Shown here: one piece after another, positions 24,864 through 34,394 of the stretch
Layout of the letters: each line of letters opens with the position of its first letter
Position numbering within the stretch: the stretch's first letter is position 1
Source: Phyllobacterium chamaecytisi
Lineage (GTDB): Bacteria > Pseudomonadota > Alphaproteobacteria > Rhizobiales > Rhizobiaceae
DNA length: 64,000 nt
NCBI RefSeq assembly: GCF_020164455.1
Contig: NZ_JAIQWW010000017.1
Span: 97,017-161,016 of the forward strand
Reading direction: 5' to 3'
Program-made: the position numbers and the translations under genes
The notes under the pieces: generated by a model
The model's input: the letters and a program-made list of their open reading frames with translations, nothing else
What the model was told of the DNA's origin: nothing
The model's database searches: none

Positions 24864-26315
24864 ATGTCAGACCAGACTTGTCAGGTCGCTACCGGCCAGC
24901 CGAGCGCTCCCATTGGGGCGACTCAAAAACCGGCTCCAAATTTTCGCCTAATCGCCCTGATCATCGCCAGCGCCATGTTCATGGAGCAACTCGACGCAAC
25001 AGTCCTTGCGACCGCGCTGCCGACAATGGCGCGCGATTTCGGTGTCAGCCCGCCATCGATGAGTATCGCGCTGACATCGTATCTCCTGAGCTTGGCGATC
25101 TTTATTCCTGCCAGCGGCCGGGTGGCAGACCGGTTTGGATCCCGCACGGTTTTTCGCACCGCGATTGCAGTATTCACGCTCGGGTCGATACTCTGTGCGC
25201 AAGCGCCGAACCTGACTTTTCTGGTATTTGCCCGGCTCATCCAGGGGCTTGGCGGCGCGATGATGATGCCGGTCGGGCGTCTCGTCCTCATGCGCAGCGT
25301 CCAGCGCAAGGACTTCGTTGCGGCCATGTCATGGCTGCTTGTGCCCGCGCTTATAGGCCCGATACTCGGACCGCCAGTTGGCGGCTTGATCGTCACCTAT
25401 CTCGATTGGCGCTGGATATTCTATATCAACGTTCCGATCGGCGTTCTCGGGTTCATCCTGGTTTCGATATACATCGAGGAATTCAAGGGTGAATCGAAGG
25501 GCAAGTTCGACACCTTTGGACTGTTTCTTTCCGGCGTGTCGCTGGGTTCGCTGCTGTTCGGATTTGAAATGTCCAGTCGAAGCGGCGAGGCGGTGACGTC
25601 CATTCTTCTCATTGCCATCGGACTTGTGTTCGGTGCCGCCTACCTGCGCCATGCGCGCAGTCATCCATCGCCGATCCTCGATTTTTCCCTGATGCGGGTT
25701 CCGAGTTTCAAGGAGTCGGTCATGGCGGGTTCGCTGACCCGCATTACGCAAGGTGCACAGCCATTCCTGTTGCCCCTCATGTTGCAACTGCAGTTCGGCC
25801 TGTCAGCGGCGTCCGCTGGTGGCATCGTGATTGCAACGGCGCTGGGATCGATGCTGATGAAGGCGACTGCCGGCAAAATCCTGAGACGATATGGATTCCG
25901 CAACAGCCTGACAGTCATCGGCTGGATTTCAACGCTTGGCTACGCGCTCTGCGCCTTCTTCCGTCCGGATTGGCCAATCTGGCTTATCTTCACGATCCTG
26001 TTCTTTTGCGGGTTCTTCATGTCGTTCCAGTTCACCGCCTACAATATTGTTGCCTATGACCAGATCGATCGGGAGCGGATGAGTTCGGCAACGAGCTTCT
26101 ATACGACCTTCCAGCAATTGATGCTTTCGCTCGGCATCTGCGTCGGCGCATTGGCCCTGAACACATCAATGCTTGTGCAAGATCACACCGACCCCAAGCT
26201 TGGCGACTTTTCGGTGGCGTTTCTCGTCGTTACGGCAATCTCGCTCACCGCGACGATCTGGAACAGGCGCTTCTCGCCGACGGCGGGCTCTGACATCAGC
26301 GGGCATCAGGCGTAG
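24864..26315 (+). CDS. MFS drug:H+ antiporter, DHA2 family (second copy)
   Basis: A 483-residue paralogue of the 17555 protein with about 14 helices. EQLDATVLATALPTMARDFG and GRVADRFGSRTVF correspond block for block to the other copy, and the tail is DISGHQA. It should be an efflux pump of the EmrB type. The start MSDQTCQVATG is chosen; a longer frame to 24801 has no ribosome-binding site. It is divergent from the sulfonate-type operon and convergent with the FAD-linked oxidase. Confidence 0.88.
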   Translation: MSDQTCQVATGQPSAPIGATQKPAPNFRLIALIIASAMFMEQLDATVLATALPTMARDFGVSPPSMSIALTSYLLSLAIFIPASGRVADRFGSRTVFRTAIAVFTLGSILCAQAPNLTFLVFARLIQGLGGAMMMPVGRLVLMRSVQRKDFVAAMSWLLVPALIGPILGPPVGGLIVTYLDWRWIFYINVPIGVLGFILVSIYIEEFKGESKGKFDTFGLFLSGVSLGSLLFGFEMSSRSGEAVTSILLIAIGLVFGAAYLRHARSHPSPILDFSLMRVPSFKESVMAGSLTRITQGAQPFLLPLMLQLQFGLSAASAGGIVIATALGSMLMKATAGKILRRYGFRNSLTVIGWISTLGYALCAFFRPDWPIWLIFTILFFCGFFMSFQFTAYNIVAYDQIDRERMSSATSFYTTFQQLMLSLGICVGALALNTSMLVQDHTDPKLGDFSVAFLVVTAISLTATIWNRRFSPTAGSDISGHQA

Positions 26316-26327
26316 GCGCGGGCCGAT

Positions 26328-27692
26328 TCAGAGTACCTTGCCCGGATTCATGATTCCGTTTGGATCGAGCACGGCCTTGATCGAGTGCATGAGGGCGAGC
26401 TTCACCGGATCGACAAATGCATGTAGATCCGCCCGTTTGTCCAGGCCGATGCCGTGCTCGGCCGAGAACGATCCGCCTAACTCGCGTAGATTGGCGTAGA
26501 CGATTGCCTTGGCGGCATCCTTGTCCGGCGCTCCCGCAACGCCGACATGCAAATTGCCATCGCCGAGATGCCCGAAGGCAAATCCACGAACGTCGGATCC
26601 AAGCGCGGCGATGCCTTCGTTGAACTGCGTCAGCCACGTTTCGAGTCCCTGCAATGGAACGGAAATGTCGAACCAGTAGCCGTTCGGATGAACGCGATCG
26701 ACCACGCTGCTGTCCTCACGAATGTTCCAGATTTCGGTGCGCTCCTTCTCGCTTTGAGCGAGGATTGCATCGACGACAAGCCCTTCTTCGATCGCCTCGG
26801 CGAGTGCTTCTTCAAGGTCTGATTGCGCCGTCGGTTGATCCGCAGCGTCAATTTCCAGGATGAGATATGCTGGCGCTTCGGTAAAGGCAGCGAGGGAAGC
26901 GGGGCCGAGATTTGCCGATGCCAACACAAAATAGTCCCGTACCATGAACTCCGCACGAAGGAGATCAAGACTCCGTTGGAGCTTGCGGAACAGAGTAATC
27001 GCATCGGTTGCAGAGGGGCAGGCGACGAGTGCCGTCGCTGTGAATTCGTCCGCGGGCGCTAACCTGATGACCGCCCGCGTTATGATTGCGAGCGTGCCCT
27101 CGGCTCCGATGAACAACTGCTTCAGGTCATAGCCTTCGTTGGATTTCGTCACTTGCGCCATATCGGTCATGATCCTGCCGTCGGGCAGCACCACCTCGAG
27201 GCCAAGAACACGATGACGCATGACACCGTGGCGAAAGGCCTCCATGCCACCGGCATTGGTCGAGATCATGCCGCCGATCGTGGCACTGCCGCGCGCGGCA
27301 ATATCGATGCCGGTTGCGAGGTTCACCTTCTCGGCCGCTTCCTGAAGCGACTGCAATGTGACGCCGCTCCCGACAGTGGCAGTTCCGCCGTCTGCTGAAA
27401 GAGATTCGATCTTGTTAAGGGCAGCAAGGGAGAGGATGATTTCCCCGACCGCCGATACGCCGCCACCCACCAGCCCGGTGCGTCCGCCATGTGGCACGAC
27501 GGCAATGCGGTGCTCGTTGCAAAGGCGGAGGACCGACGCGACTTCTCCGGTATTGCGAGGGACGACCATCACGCCGGCATCGAGATTGCGTTCATCGGAA
27601 CCGGGGTGAATGAGGCTCAGTATTTCGCTGGTCTTCACGCCAGTGGCACCCACGATCAAGCGCAGTTCATCGAGAATCTTGTCTGCAATCAT
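26328..27692 (-). CDS. FAD-linked oxidase, GlcD/D-lactate dehydrogenase-like
   Basis: A 454-residue VAO-fold flavoprotein. The FAD-binding PHGGRTGLVGGGVS block is near residue 55, GGMISTNAGGMEAFRHGVMR near 145, and the C-terminal FGHLGDGNLHVGV and FSAEHGIGLDKR blocks (His ligands) are typical of D-2-hydroxyacid dehydrogenases and glycolate oxidase subunit D. It would oxidise a 2-hydroxyacid and feed electrons to quinone. Its start overlaps the permease stop by 4 bp (ATGA), so it is the last gene of the polyamine-type ABC operon and probably acts on an imported compound or its product. Confidence 0.9.
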   Translation of the reverse strand: MIADKILDELRLIVGATGVKTSEILSLIHPGSDERNLDAGVMVVPRNTGEVASVLRLCNEHRIAVVPHGGRTGLVGGGVSAVGEIILSLAALNKIESLSADGGTATVGSGVTLQSLQEAAEKVNLATGIDIAARGSATIGGMISTNAGGMEAFRHGVMRHRVLGLEVVLPDGRIMTDMAQVTKSNEGYDLKQLFIGAEGTLAIITRAVIRLAPADEFTATALVACPSATDAITLFRKLQRSLDLLRAEFMVRDYFVLASANLGPASLAAFTEAPAYLILEIDAADQPTAQSDLEEALAEAIEEGLVVDAILAQSEKERTEIWNIREDSSVVDRVHPNGYWFDISVPLQGLETWLTQFNEGIAALGSDVRGFAFGHLGDGNLHVGVAGAPDKDAAKAIVYANLRELGGSFSAEHGIGLDKRADLHAFVDPVKLALMHSIKAVLDPNGIMNPGKVL

Positions 27693-28501
27693 AGCGGATC
27701 TGTCGTCCTGCGCCGGTCGATGAAAATTCTGAAGGCGAGAATGACTGCCGTGATTACGATCAGCAAGACCGAGATCGCGGCGATGGCAGGATCGATGTTG
27801 TCGCGTAGCCCCATCCACATCAGACGCGGCAGCGTGATCGCATTAACGCTGGTGATGAACAGCGTCACGCCGATTTCCTCCCACGACAGCACGAATGACA
27901 ACAGTGCTGCGGTTGCAATGCCGAACTTGATGTTAGGGATGATGATCCTGAAGGCGCGTGTTGCCAGATTGGCGCCAAGCCCCCGTGCGGCAAGGTCAAT
28001 GCGACGATCGACCTGATACAGCGCGACAAGGATGAGCACCACCGCAAAGGGTGTGATCATCACCGCATGGGCTAGCGCCACGCCCAGCCACGTGTCGTAG
28101 CCGATCCAGCTGTTGAAACTCGATAGCGTTGTCATCAGGAAATACAACGTCATGGCTGAAACGACGGGTGGCACCACCAGCGGCAATAGCACGAAGCCAA
28201 TCAGCAGCGCCGAGAAGCGCGGCTGGAACATCCAGATGCCGAGCCCGAACATGGTCGCCAACGCCGTGGCTATCGCGCTCGAAAGGATGCCGATGCGCAG
28301 GCTGAGCAGGATGCTCTGGCCCCAGGCAGGATTATCGATCAATGCCTGGTAGTGGCGCAGCGACAGTGTGCCGGAGGGCATGGAGAGAAAGCGCGCCGGC
28401 GTGAATGATACGGGAATGACCGCGATCAACGGCATCAGCAGGAACAGAGCTACCGCTGTTGCAACGATCAATATGACAGGACCTGGGCGAGATGAACTCA
28501 T
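27689..28501 (-). CDS. polyamine-type ABC permease (PotC-like)
   Basis: A 270-residue six-helix permease with the binding-protein-dependent EAA loop in LAARGLGANLATRAFRIIIP. The ATG is one base after the PotB-like stop, with GGA before it. A TTG three codons earlier was not used. It pairs with the preceding permease to form the membrane pore of the importer. Confidence 0.92.
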   Translation of the reverse strand: MSSSRPGPVILIVATAVALFLLMPLIAVIPVSFTPARFLSMPSGTLSLRHYQALIDNPAWGQSILLSLRIGILSSAIATALATMFGLGIWMFQPRFSALLIGFVLLPLVVPPVVSAMTLYFLMTTLSSFNSWIGYDTWLGVALAHAVMITPFAVVLILVALYQVDRRIDLAARGLGANLATRAFRIIIPNIKFGIATAALLSFVLSWEEIGVTLFITSVNAITLPRLMWMGLRDNIDPAIAAISVLLIVITAVILAFRIFIDRRRTTDPL

Positions 28502-28502
28502 A

Positions 28503-29336
28503 TTATCCAATCAGATGCGCAGGTTTGATGAAGCGTCGCATCAGCGCTAGAAGGGCACCAATGAACAGCACGAGGACAACGCTGATCGCCGCGCCCAGCC
28601 CCCAGTCCGGGCTCTGGAATATCCGGAGATAAACCAGTTCCGCCACCATGACGCTGCGGCCGCCACCGAGGATTGCCGGGGTGACGAAGAAGCCAAGCGC
28701 GAAGACGAATACAATCAGCCCGGCCCCGATCAACCCGCCATAGGTCAACGGCACGAAAACAGTCCAGAAAATGCGCGTTCGCGATGCACCCATGCCGCGT
28801 GCCGCAAGCAAAACGCGTTCGTCGATACTGCGCATGGCCGAAGCGATCGGAAACACCGCGAAGGGTATGAGGAAATGCGTCATGCCGATGATGACGCCAA
28901 GCTCATTCCGTGCGAGTGCCAGCGGTTCGCTGATAATGCCGGCCGATTGCAGCCATGTATTGATGAGCCCCCGATTGGACAGCATCGCCAGCCAGCCGAA
29001 GGCTCGCGTCAGCACCGATATCCAGAAGGGAACGAGGATGCAGAATTCCGCCAGCATGCGCTGAACCGAACTACCCCGAACCCACACATAGGCGATTGCA
29101 TAGGCTGTGACGAGCACGGCGGCGGTCACGATGAGGCAAATCCGCAAGGTGCGAATGAAGACGGATTGGACGAGAGGATCCGTCATCAGCGCCCGATATT
29201 GGCCGAGCCCGACTTCGGGCATGGTGAAACTCCAGCGGACGACACCCAGAAATGGAACGACATAGGCAAGCCCAAGGAACAGCAACAGTGGCGCCAGCAA
29301 CAGAATCTTTCTAGAGGTGATCGATTTTCCGATCAT
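28503..29336 (-). CDS. polyamine-type ABC permease (PotB-like)
   Basis: A 277-residue inner-membrane permease. The EAA loop reads LLAARGMGASRTRIFWTVFVPL. Six helices start with KILLLAPLLLFLGLAYVVP. GAGGAAAG stands before the ATG. A 13-bp hairpin lies between this gene and the binding-protein gene upstream, which may lower its expression relative to the binding protein. Confidence 0.92.
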   Translation of the reverse strand: MIGKSITSRKILLLAPLLLFLGLAYVVPFLGVVRWSFTMPEVGLGQYRALMTDPLVQSVFIRTLRICLIVTAAVLVTAYAIAYVWVRGSSVQRMLAEFCILVPFWISVLTRAFGWLAMLSNRGLINTWLQSAGIISEPLALARNELGVIIGMTHFLIPFAVFPIASAMRSIDERVLLAARGMGASRTRIFWTVFVPLTYGGLIGAGLIVFVFALGFFVTPAILGGGRSVMVAELVYLRIFQSPDWGLGAAISVVLVLFIGALLALMRRFIKPAHLIG

Positions 29337-29364
29337 TCGCTTTCCTCGCCTTATGAATCAAAGG

Positions 29365-29395
29365 CTTGGCGCGAAAACTTAATTTTCGCGCCAAG
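29365..29395 (-). promoter_or_regulatory. 13-bp intergenic hairpin between binding protein and permease
   Basis: CTTGGCGCGAAAA (29365-29377) and TTTTCGCGCCAAG (29383-29395) pair perfectly around CTTAA. No T-run follows, so it is more likely a 3'-protecting or attenuating stem that raises binding-protein mRNA over the permease mRNA, a common arrangement in ABC operons. Confidence 0.7.
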
Positions 29396-29400
29396 AGCGA

Positions 29401-30516
29401 TCAAGCCGAGATGACTTTCGTGTATTCGTCGAATGCCTTGCCGTAATTTTCGGCATACCACTCCATGTCTAGCGGGACCTGCTTGGACATATTGGCAGGA
29501 TCCACAGGATTGATGCGCTTTTTTTCCGCCGGGATCAGCGCGTCCGTCGCAGGATTTGCCGGGCCCTGGCCGAGCATGTTGAACATCTCGAGCTGTCGTT
29601 CCGGCGTCTGCGCGCTGGCAATGAATTTCATCGCATTGTCCTTACCACCGGGATTTCCCTTCATCACGCCGAGAGCGCCGGGAGAAATCAGACCCTGGTC
29701 CCAGATGAACTTGATATTGCCGCCGGAATCCTGTTCCAGTAATGAGGCGCGCGTCGACCAGATAAGCGCCATGGAGGCTTCGCCATCCATCAAAACAGAC
29801 TGGCTTTCCGCGCCGCCGCCCCAATAGGCCACGACGTTTTCCTTGAATGCGGCAATCTTGTCATGCGCACGCTTGAGGTCCAGCGGATAGAGCTTTTCCG
29901 GTGCAACGCCATCGGCGAGAAGCGCAGCTTCCCACATTGCCGAACCCCACTTGTAGAGCGATCGTTTGCCGGGAAACTTCTTCACGTCGAAGAAGTCGGC
30001 CATGCCGGTTGGTGCCTGGTCGCCGAATTTGGAAGAATCATAGGCGATGATGTACGAGAAGAAATAGGTCGAGGCCGCATGATCCCATCCAAAGCCGGGC
30101 CGCATCTTGTTCTTGTCGACGATCTTGTAATCGATCTCTTCCAGCATGCCCTGCTTGCCTAGGGAAATACCGGAGAAGGGATCGATATCCATCAAATCCC
30201 AGCTTGGTTTGCCGCTCTTGAACTGGGCAGTGATGGCCCCTTCTGTCGGACCAGAACCATCCATCTTGACCGTGACGCCGCTTTCCTTGGTGAAGGGCTG
30301 GCCGTAAGCTTTGTCATAGGCCGTCATGGCGTCGCCGCCCCAGTTGACCAGAACGAGTTCTTTAGCTTGGGCGTAGGAACCGGTTGAACGCAGGAGTGCC
30401 GGTGCGCCTGCAAGAAGCACTGCTGCCATCTGTGTGAACCGGCGCCGGCTGATTTCCCCTTTCTCGACCTTGCTGGCGAGTATTTCGAGGCAGTCCTTTT
30501 GAAATGCATTATCCAT
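29401..30516 (-). CDS. polyamine-type ABC substrate-binding protein (PotD-like)
   Basis: A 371-residue extracellular binding protein. The N-terminus carries a Tat signal (ISRRRFTQMAAVLLAGAPALL) about 23 residues in. The mature domain opens LVLVNWGGDAMTAYDKAYGQP and contains WDLMDIDPF and YSSKFGDQAPTGMADFFDVKKFPG-like blocks of the spermidine/putrescine-binding group. It should bind a cationic amine or related compound in the periplasm and hand it to the permease pair. Confidence 0.9.
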   Translation of the reverse strand: MDNAFQKDCLEILASKVEKGEISRRRFTQMAAVLLAGAPALLRSTGSYAQAKELVLVNWGGDAMTAYDKAYGQPFTKESGVTVKMDGSGPTEGAITAQFKSGKPSWDLMDIDPFSGISLGKQGMLEEIDYKIVDKNKMRPGFGWDHAASTYFFSYIIAYDSSKFGDQAPTGMADFFDVKKFPGKRSLYKWGSAMWEAALLADGVAPEKLYPLDLKRAHDKIAAFKENVVAYWGGGAESQSVLMDGEASMALIWSTRASLLEQDSGGNIKFIWDQGLISPGALGVMKGNPGGKDNAMKFIASAQTPERQLEMFNMLGQGPANPATDALIPAEKKRINPVDPANMSKQVPLDMEWYAENYGKAFDEYTKVISA

Positions 30517-30559
30517 TTTGTTTCCCTCTGGATGTTATTTGGTACAGTCCGAATGCTGC

Positions 30560-31666
30560 CTAACCTCCATCAGGCAGTAAAAAGCCCTGGTGCACCGGCC
30601 ATGAAACCCACACATCGGATTGTGGCGCTATCGGCGACGTCGATGCTGTAGGCATCGAAACCGCAAGGCTGGTTCCGCTGCGCGTCCGCAAATGGTACTT
30701 GGTCGACGCGCCGAAATAGGTGGCGCCTTCGACCCGGCAGGTGATGGCATTGCAGTCTGATGTTTGCGGCGATGCCGAGATGAACATGTGTTCAGGCCGG
30801 ACAGCGGCAACGGCTTTCTTACCCGCCAGGGTAATGGACTTGTTGAGGACGATGGTCCGGTCCTCGAATTTGCCTGCGGCGGTTTCGCCATTCAATTCCA
30901 CGGTGTCGAGTGGCAGAAGATTGATCTCCCCGAGGAACTCGGCGACGAAGCGATTCGACGGACGTTCATACACGTCCTGCGGCTTACCAACTTGCAAAAG
31001 CTCCCCATGATTAAAAATGGCGACCCGCGATGATAGCGCGAGCGCTTCGGACTGGTCGTGCGTGACGAAAACGAAGGTCGTGCCGGTCTCCTGGTGCAGG
31101 CGTTTGACTTCTTGCTGCATCATTTCGCGCAAGTTCTTGTCGAGAGCCGAAAAAGGCTCGTCCAGCAAGAGAACGGAGGGTTCGAACACCAGAGCGCGGG
31201 CCAGGGCCACGCGCTGTTGCTGACCACCGGAAAGCTTGGCCGGCAGCTTCTTTTCGTGGCCAGTAAGACCGACGCGCTCTACGATCTCCGCGACCTTGCG
31301 CTTGACATCAGCCGAAGAATGACCCCGCACCTTTAGCGGAAAGGCGATGTTCTGCTCGACGGTCAGATGTGGGAACAGCGCATAACCCTGAAACACCATG
31401 CCATAGGAGCGGTCTTCAGCTGGCACATCGGTGATGTCCTTGCCGTCCATCATCAAACGGCCGGTGGTGGGAGCCGTGAACCCGGCAAGGATCATGAGAA
31501 AAGTCGTTTTGCCTGAGCCAGAAGGGCCAAGAAGGGTAAGAAACTCGCCCCGACCTATGTCGAGCGAGAGATTTTTCAGCGCATGGAACGCGCCGAACGT
31601 CTTGCCAATCGATACAGCCTTGATCTCGGCGGCTTTCGCATCGCCCGGTTGCATGCTTTGAGGCAT
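30560..31666 (-). CDS. polyamine-type ABC ATPase (PotA-like)
   Basis: A 368-residue ATPase with Walker A GPSGSGKTTF, signature LSGGQQQRVALARAL, Walker B SVLLLDEPFSALD and a TOBE-type C-terminal domain from about residue 240. The start MPQSMQPGDA follows AAAGAGG; 14 more residues of a longer frame are discarded. First gene of the ABC operon in transcription order (ATPase, binding protein, permease, permease, FAD oxidase). Confidence 0.93.
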   Translation of the reverse strand: MPQSMQPGDAKAAEIKAVSIGKTFGAFHALKNLSLDIGRGEFLTLLGPSGSGKTTFLMILAGFTAPTTGRLMMDGKDITDVPAEDRSYGMVFQGYALFPHLTVEQNIAFPLKVRGHSSADVKRKVAEIVERVGLTGHEKKLPAKLSGGQQQRVALARALVFEPSVLLLDEPFSALDKNLREMMQQEVKRLHQETGTTFVFVTHDQSEALALSSRVAIFNHGELLQVGKPQDVYERPSNRFVAEFLGEINLLPLDTVELNGETAAGKFEDRTIVLNKSITLAGKKAVAAVRPEHMFISASPQTSDCNAITCRVEGATYFGASTKYHLRTRSGTSLAVSMPTASTSPIAPQSDVWVSWPVHQGFLLPDGG

Positions 31667-31792
31667 TGAGACCTCTTTCCCCTGCTTTTGTGAGAAGCCT
31701 AGGCACAATCCGCTATCTCGACAATTGAATTATATTGCCGCGATACGTGAATGAAATTCACGCCACTTCGCGAGAGCCCTCATGGCTGTGTT

Positions 31793-32683
31793 TCACGCGC
31801 TGCGGGTTTGCGACAAGCGTGATTTCAACCATTGCGTGAATGCAAGCTGAGCAGCATGATCAATTTTCGCATAGTCCGTGACAAGAAAATAGGACTTCGG
31901 TGATTTGATGCTGAGATCGAACGGCCGGATGAGTTGACCAGCTCTCATGGCTTTGCGGCAGGTGAGTTCGTCGCCCATCGCAATTCCTTGCGCAGTGATG
32001 GCTGCGGAGTAGACGAGGTTCATATCGGAAAACACAATTCCCCGTTCCGAATCCGGATTGTCGACGTTGGCGAGGGCGAGCCAGCGGGTCCAGTCCTCGA
32101 AATCGCCAAGGTGCAGCAACGGCGCGCGCAAGATGTCCTTCGGCTCGGCGATGCCGCCCAGATTGTTGAGAAGAACAGGGCTGCAGAGCGGCGTGAATTC
32201 CACCTCGCATAGAAGCTCGACCGATCTATTCGGCCAATTGCCATCACCGAACGCAATGAAGAGATCGACGCTGGCATCGCTGACATCATCGAGCTTGCGC
32301 GGCGTTATGATGCGCAGCGCCACATCCGGATATTTCTCCTGAAACTCGGCGATATGGGTGCATAGCCACAACGAAGCGAAGCCCGCCGTGCAGCTAATGC
32401 ATAGGGAACCGCCAGTACCAGCCGGGCTTTGCCGTTCGCCTGCATCGTCGATGACGATGAGTGCCTTGCGAACATCATTGGCATATTTGCGGCCGCGAGG
32501 CGTCAGCGTGACGCCTTTTCCATCCCGCTGCAGCAACTCGAACCCGAGATCGCGTTCGAGCAGCCGCAATTGATGACTGACCGCGCTGCGGGTCAGATGC
32601 AATTCTTCCGCCGCACGCCAAACGCTCCCATGTCTTGCGAAGCTTTCCAGCGCGCGAAGTGCCTGGGTGGATGGTATCCGCAT
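31793..32683 (-). CDS. LysR-family transcriptional regulator
   Basis: A 296-residue LysR-type regulator. The N-terminal winged helix is AEELHLTRSAVSHQLRLLERDLG (GcvA-like group), followed by a periplasmic-binding-protein-like effector domain. The start MRIPSTQALRALE follows AAGGA. It is divergent from the M20/deiminase pair and on the same strand as the ABC operon, so it probably controls one or both in response to the substrate. Confidence 0.92.
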   Translation of the reverse strand: MRIPSTQALRALESFARHGSVWRAAEELHLTRSAVSHQLRLLERDLGFELLQRDGKGVTLTPRGRKYANDVRKALIVIDDAGERQSPAGTGGSLCISCTAGFASLWLCTHIAEFQEKYPDVALRIITPRKLDDVSDASVDLFIAFGDGNWPNRSVELLCEVEFTPLCSPVLLNNLGGIAEPKDILRAPLLHLGDFEDWTRWLALANVDNPDSERGIVFSDMNLVYSAAITAQGIAMGDELTCRKAMRAGQLIRPFDLSIKSPKSYFLVTDYAKIDHAAQLAFTQWLKSRLSQTRSA

Positions 32684-32793
32684 CAGACGGTCCTTGTGAG
32701 GGAGGGGTGAATAGAATTTGCACGTTTTGAAAAAACATATCACTTTTTGTCCCGCCTTCCAGATGATTATCTCCAGGCAGCGGGAGACAGAAT

Positions 32794-34383
32794 TTGATCA
32801 CGGCAGCAGCGGCATCGGCATTGAATTTCGTCGACGATCACGAGGTTGATCTGTCGTCCTGGACCCGCACGATCTTCGACTTCGGCGAAACCGCATGGCG
32901 CGAATATCAATCGGCCGATTGGTACGTGACGCGGCTGCGTGAAGAGGGTTTTGATGTCGAGGCTGGCTCCGGCGGCATGCCAACGGCATTTTGCGCCCAT
33001 TGGACGAACAAGGCCGGAACAAATGGCGAGTCGCCGACGATCGGCATGTATGCAGAGTACGATGCGGTGCCTGGCAACTGCCAGGACGCGTCGACGGCGA
33101 AGCGGCCACGTTCTGGATTAAGCGAGCACGCGGGCGGCCATACGGATCCGCATTCGGGACTTGGCATATCTGGTCTGGGTGGTCTGCTGGCAACCAAGGC
33201 CGCTATGGAAAGGCATGGCATCGCCGGGACGTTGCGCTTTACAGGTGAGCCCGCCGAGAAAGTTCGCGGTTCCAAGCCGATCCACGCCGCCAAGGGCTAT
33301 TATGACGGGCTGGACGGCATGATCTCGTTCCATCCGTTCTATATGCTGCCTCTGTGCAATACCGTGCGTTGGGACACGCATTGCGGCGCCGCCTATTCGA
33401 TGATCTATCGCTTCGTCTGCGATCAACCGGAGCGATGGGGTTTGAGCGACGGCGCACCCATCCCGCAGTCTCATTCCGCAGTCCGGGCGCCAGGCGCCAA
33501 TGACGCGCTGATGATGATGTACATGGCCTCGAAGGCGTTGCGCGATTCCATGCTGCCGCACCAAGGCGGCTGGTCGATCAGCGAAGCGATCCTGACCGCG
33601 GGGCAGGCGACGGCCGACAATCTTCCGGCGGGTCTTGCCGAGATCCAGTATATGATGCGTGTACCGACGATTGCCATGGCGGAACAGCTGACCGCAGCGC
33701 TCGACCGCAACGCCGAGCATGCTGCGGCGATGACAGGTTGCCGGGTGGAGCGGCACTGGGTTTGCAAGTCACGCCCCGGCCTCGCTAATCACGCTATGGC
33801 TGAAATCACCTGGGAAGCACTCAACATTGTCGGCGCGCCGCGCTGGGATGAGACGGCGAAGGCCATTGTCCGGGAAATCCAGATTAATGCCGGTGTCGAG
33901 GCAATGGACGAGCCATTCATCGACGAATGCACAAAGCTGATTTCACCGCGGGAGGCAGAAGCAATCCTGCGCCGTGACCTGCCGCCGTCACAGATCAACT
34001 CCACGTCAGACGACTATACCGATATGACCTGGCATGCGCCGACAGTGCGTTTCTATGTGGCGCGACCGGCGTTGAAAGCACCCAAGGGATACGCTTATCC
34101 AGGCTGGGTGATGAACGCGCTTGGCGGCATTCCGGCGACGATCGATCCGATGGTGGTCTGCGCTGCGAAGACTGTTGCGTTGACAGCCTTGCGCCTGCTT
34201 GAGGACGAAGGCGCGCGAAAACTGGCAAGGGATGAATTCATCGAACGGACAGGTGGCGGCGTTGGCGGCTCGAAGTGGATCGCGCCGCTGTGTGATTACG
34301 AACCGCCGATCCATTTCCGCTGGCCGGAATATGTAACAACTGCACGCGGGCGCGAGTGGTGGATACCCACCGGCGCACAATAG
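32794..34383 (+). CDS. M20-family amidohydrolase (AbgB-like)
   Basis: A 529-residue M20-fold protein with TTG start and GGGAGA before it. GMYAEYDAVPG supplies a metal Asp, EHAGGHTDPHSGLG the His-rich metal block, and GEPAEKVRGSKPIHAAKGYYD the catalytic Glu region. The Lys after that Glu replaces the second Glu of classic PAEE. HCGAAY and the dimerisation domain follow. The subfamily cleaves N-acyl or amide bonds of amino-acid derivatives; the substrate is unknown. It is followed 11 bp later by the deiminase-fold gene. Confidence 0.85.
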   Translation: MITAAAASALNFVDDHEVDLSSWTRTIFDFGETAWREYQSADWYVTRLREEGFDVEAGSGGMPTAFCAHWTNKAGTNGESPTIGMYAEYDAVPGNCQDASTAKRPRSGLSEHAGGHTDPHSGLGISGLGGLLATKAAMERHGIAGTLRFTGEPAEKVRGSKPIHAAKGYYDGLDGMISFHPFYMLPLCNTVRWDTHCGAAYSMIYRFVCDQPERWGLSDGAPIPQSHSAVRAPGANDALMMMYMASKALRDSMLPHQGGWSISEAILTAGQATADNLPAGLAEIQYMMRVPTIAMAEQLTAALDRNAEHAAAMTGCRVERHWVCKSRPGLANHAMAEITWEALNIVGAPRWDETAKAIVREIQINAGVEAMDEPFIDECTKLISPREAEAILRRDLPPSQINSTSDDYTDMTWHAPTVRFYVARPALKAPKGYAYPGWVMNALGGIPATIDPMVVCAAKTVALTALRLLEDEGARKLARDEFIERTGGGVGGSKWIAPLCDYEPPIHFRWPEYVTTARGREWWIPTGAQ

Positions 34384-34394
34384 GAGACAGTCCA

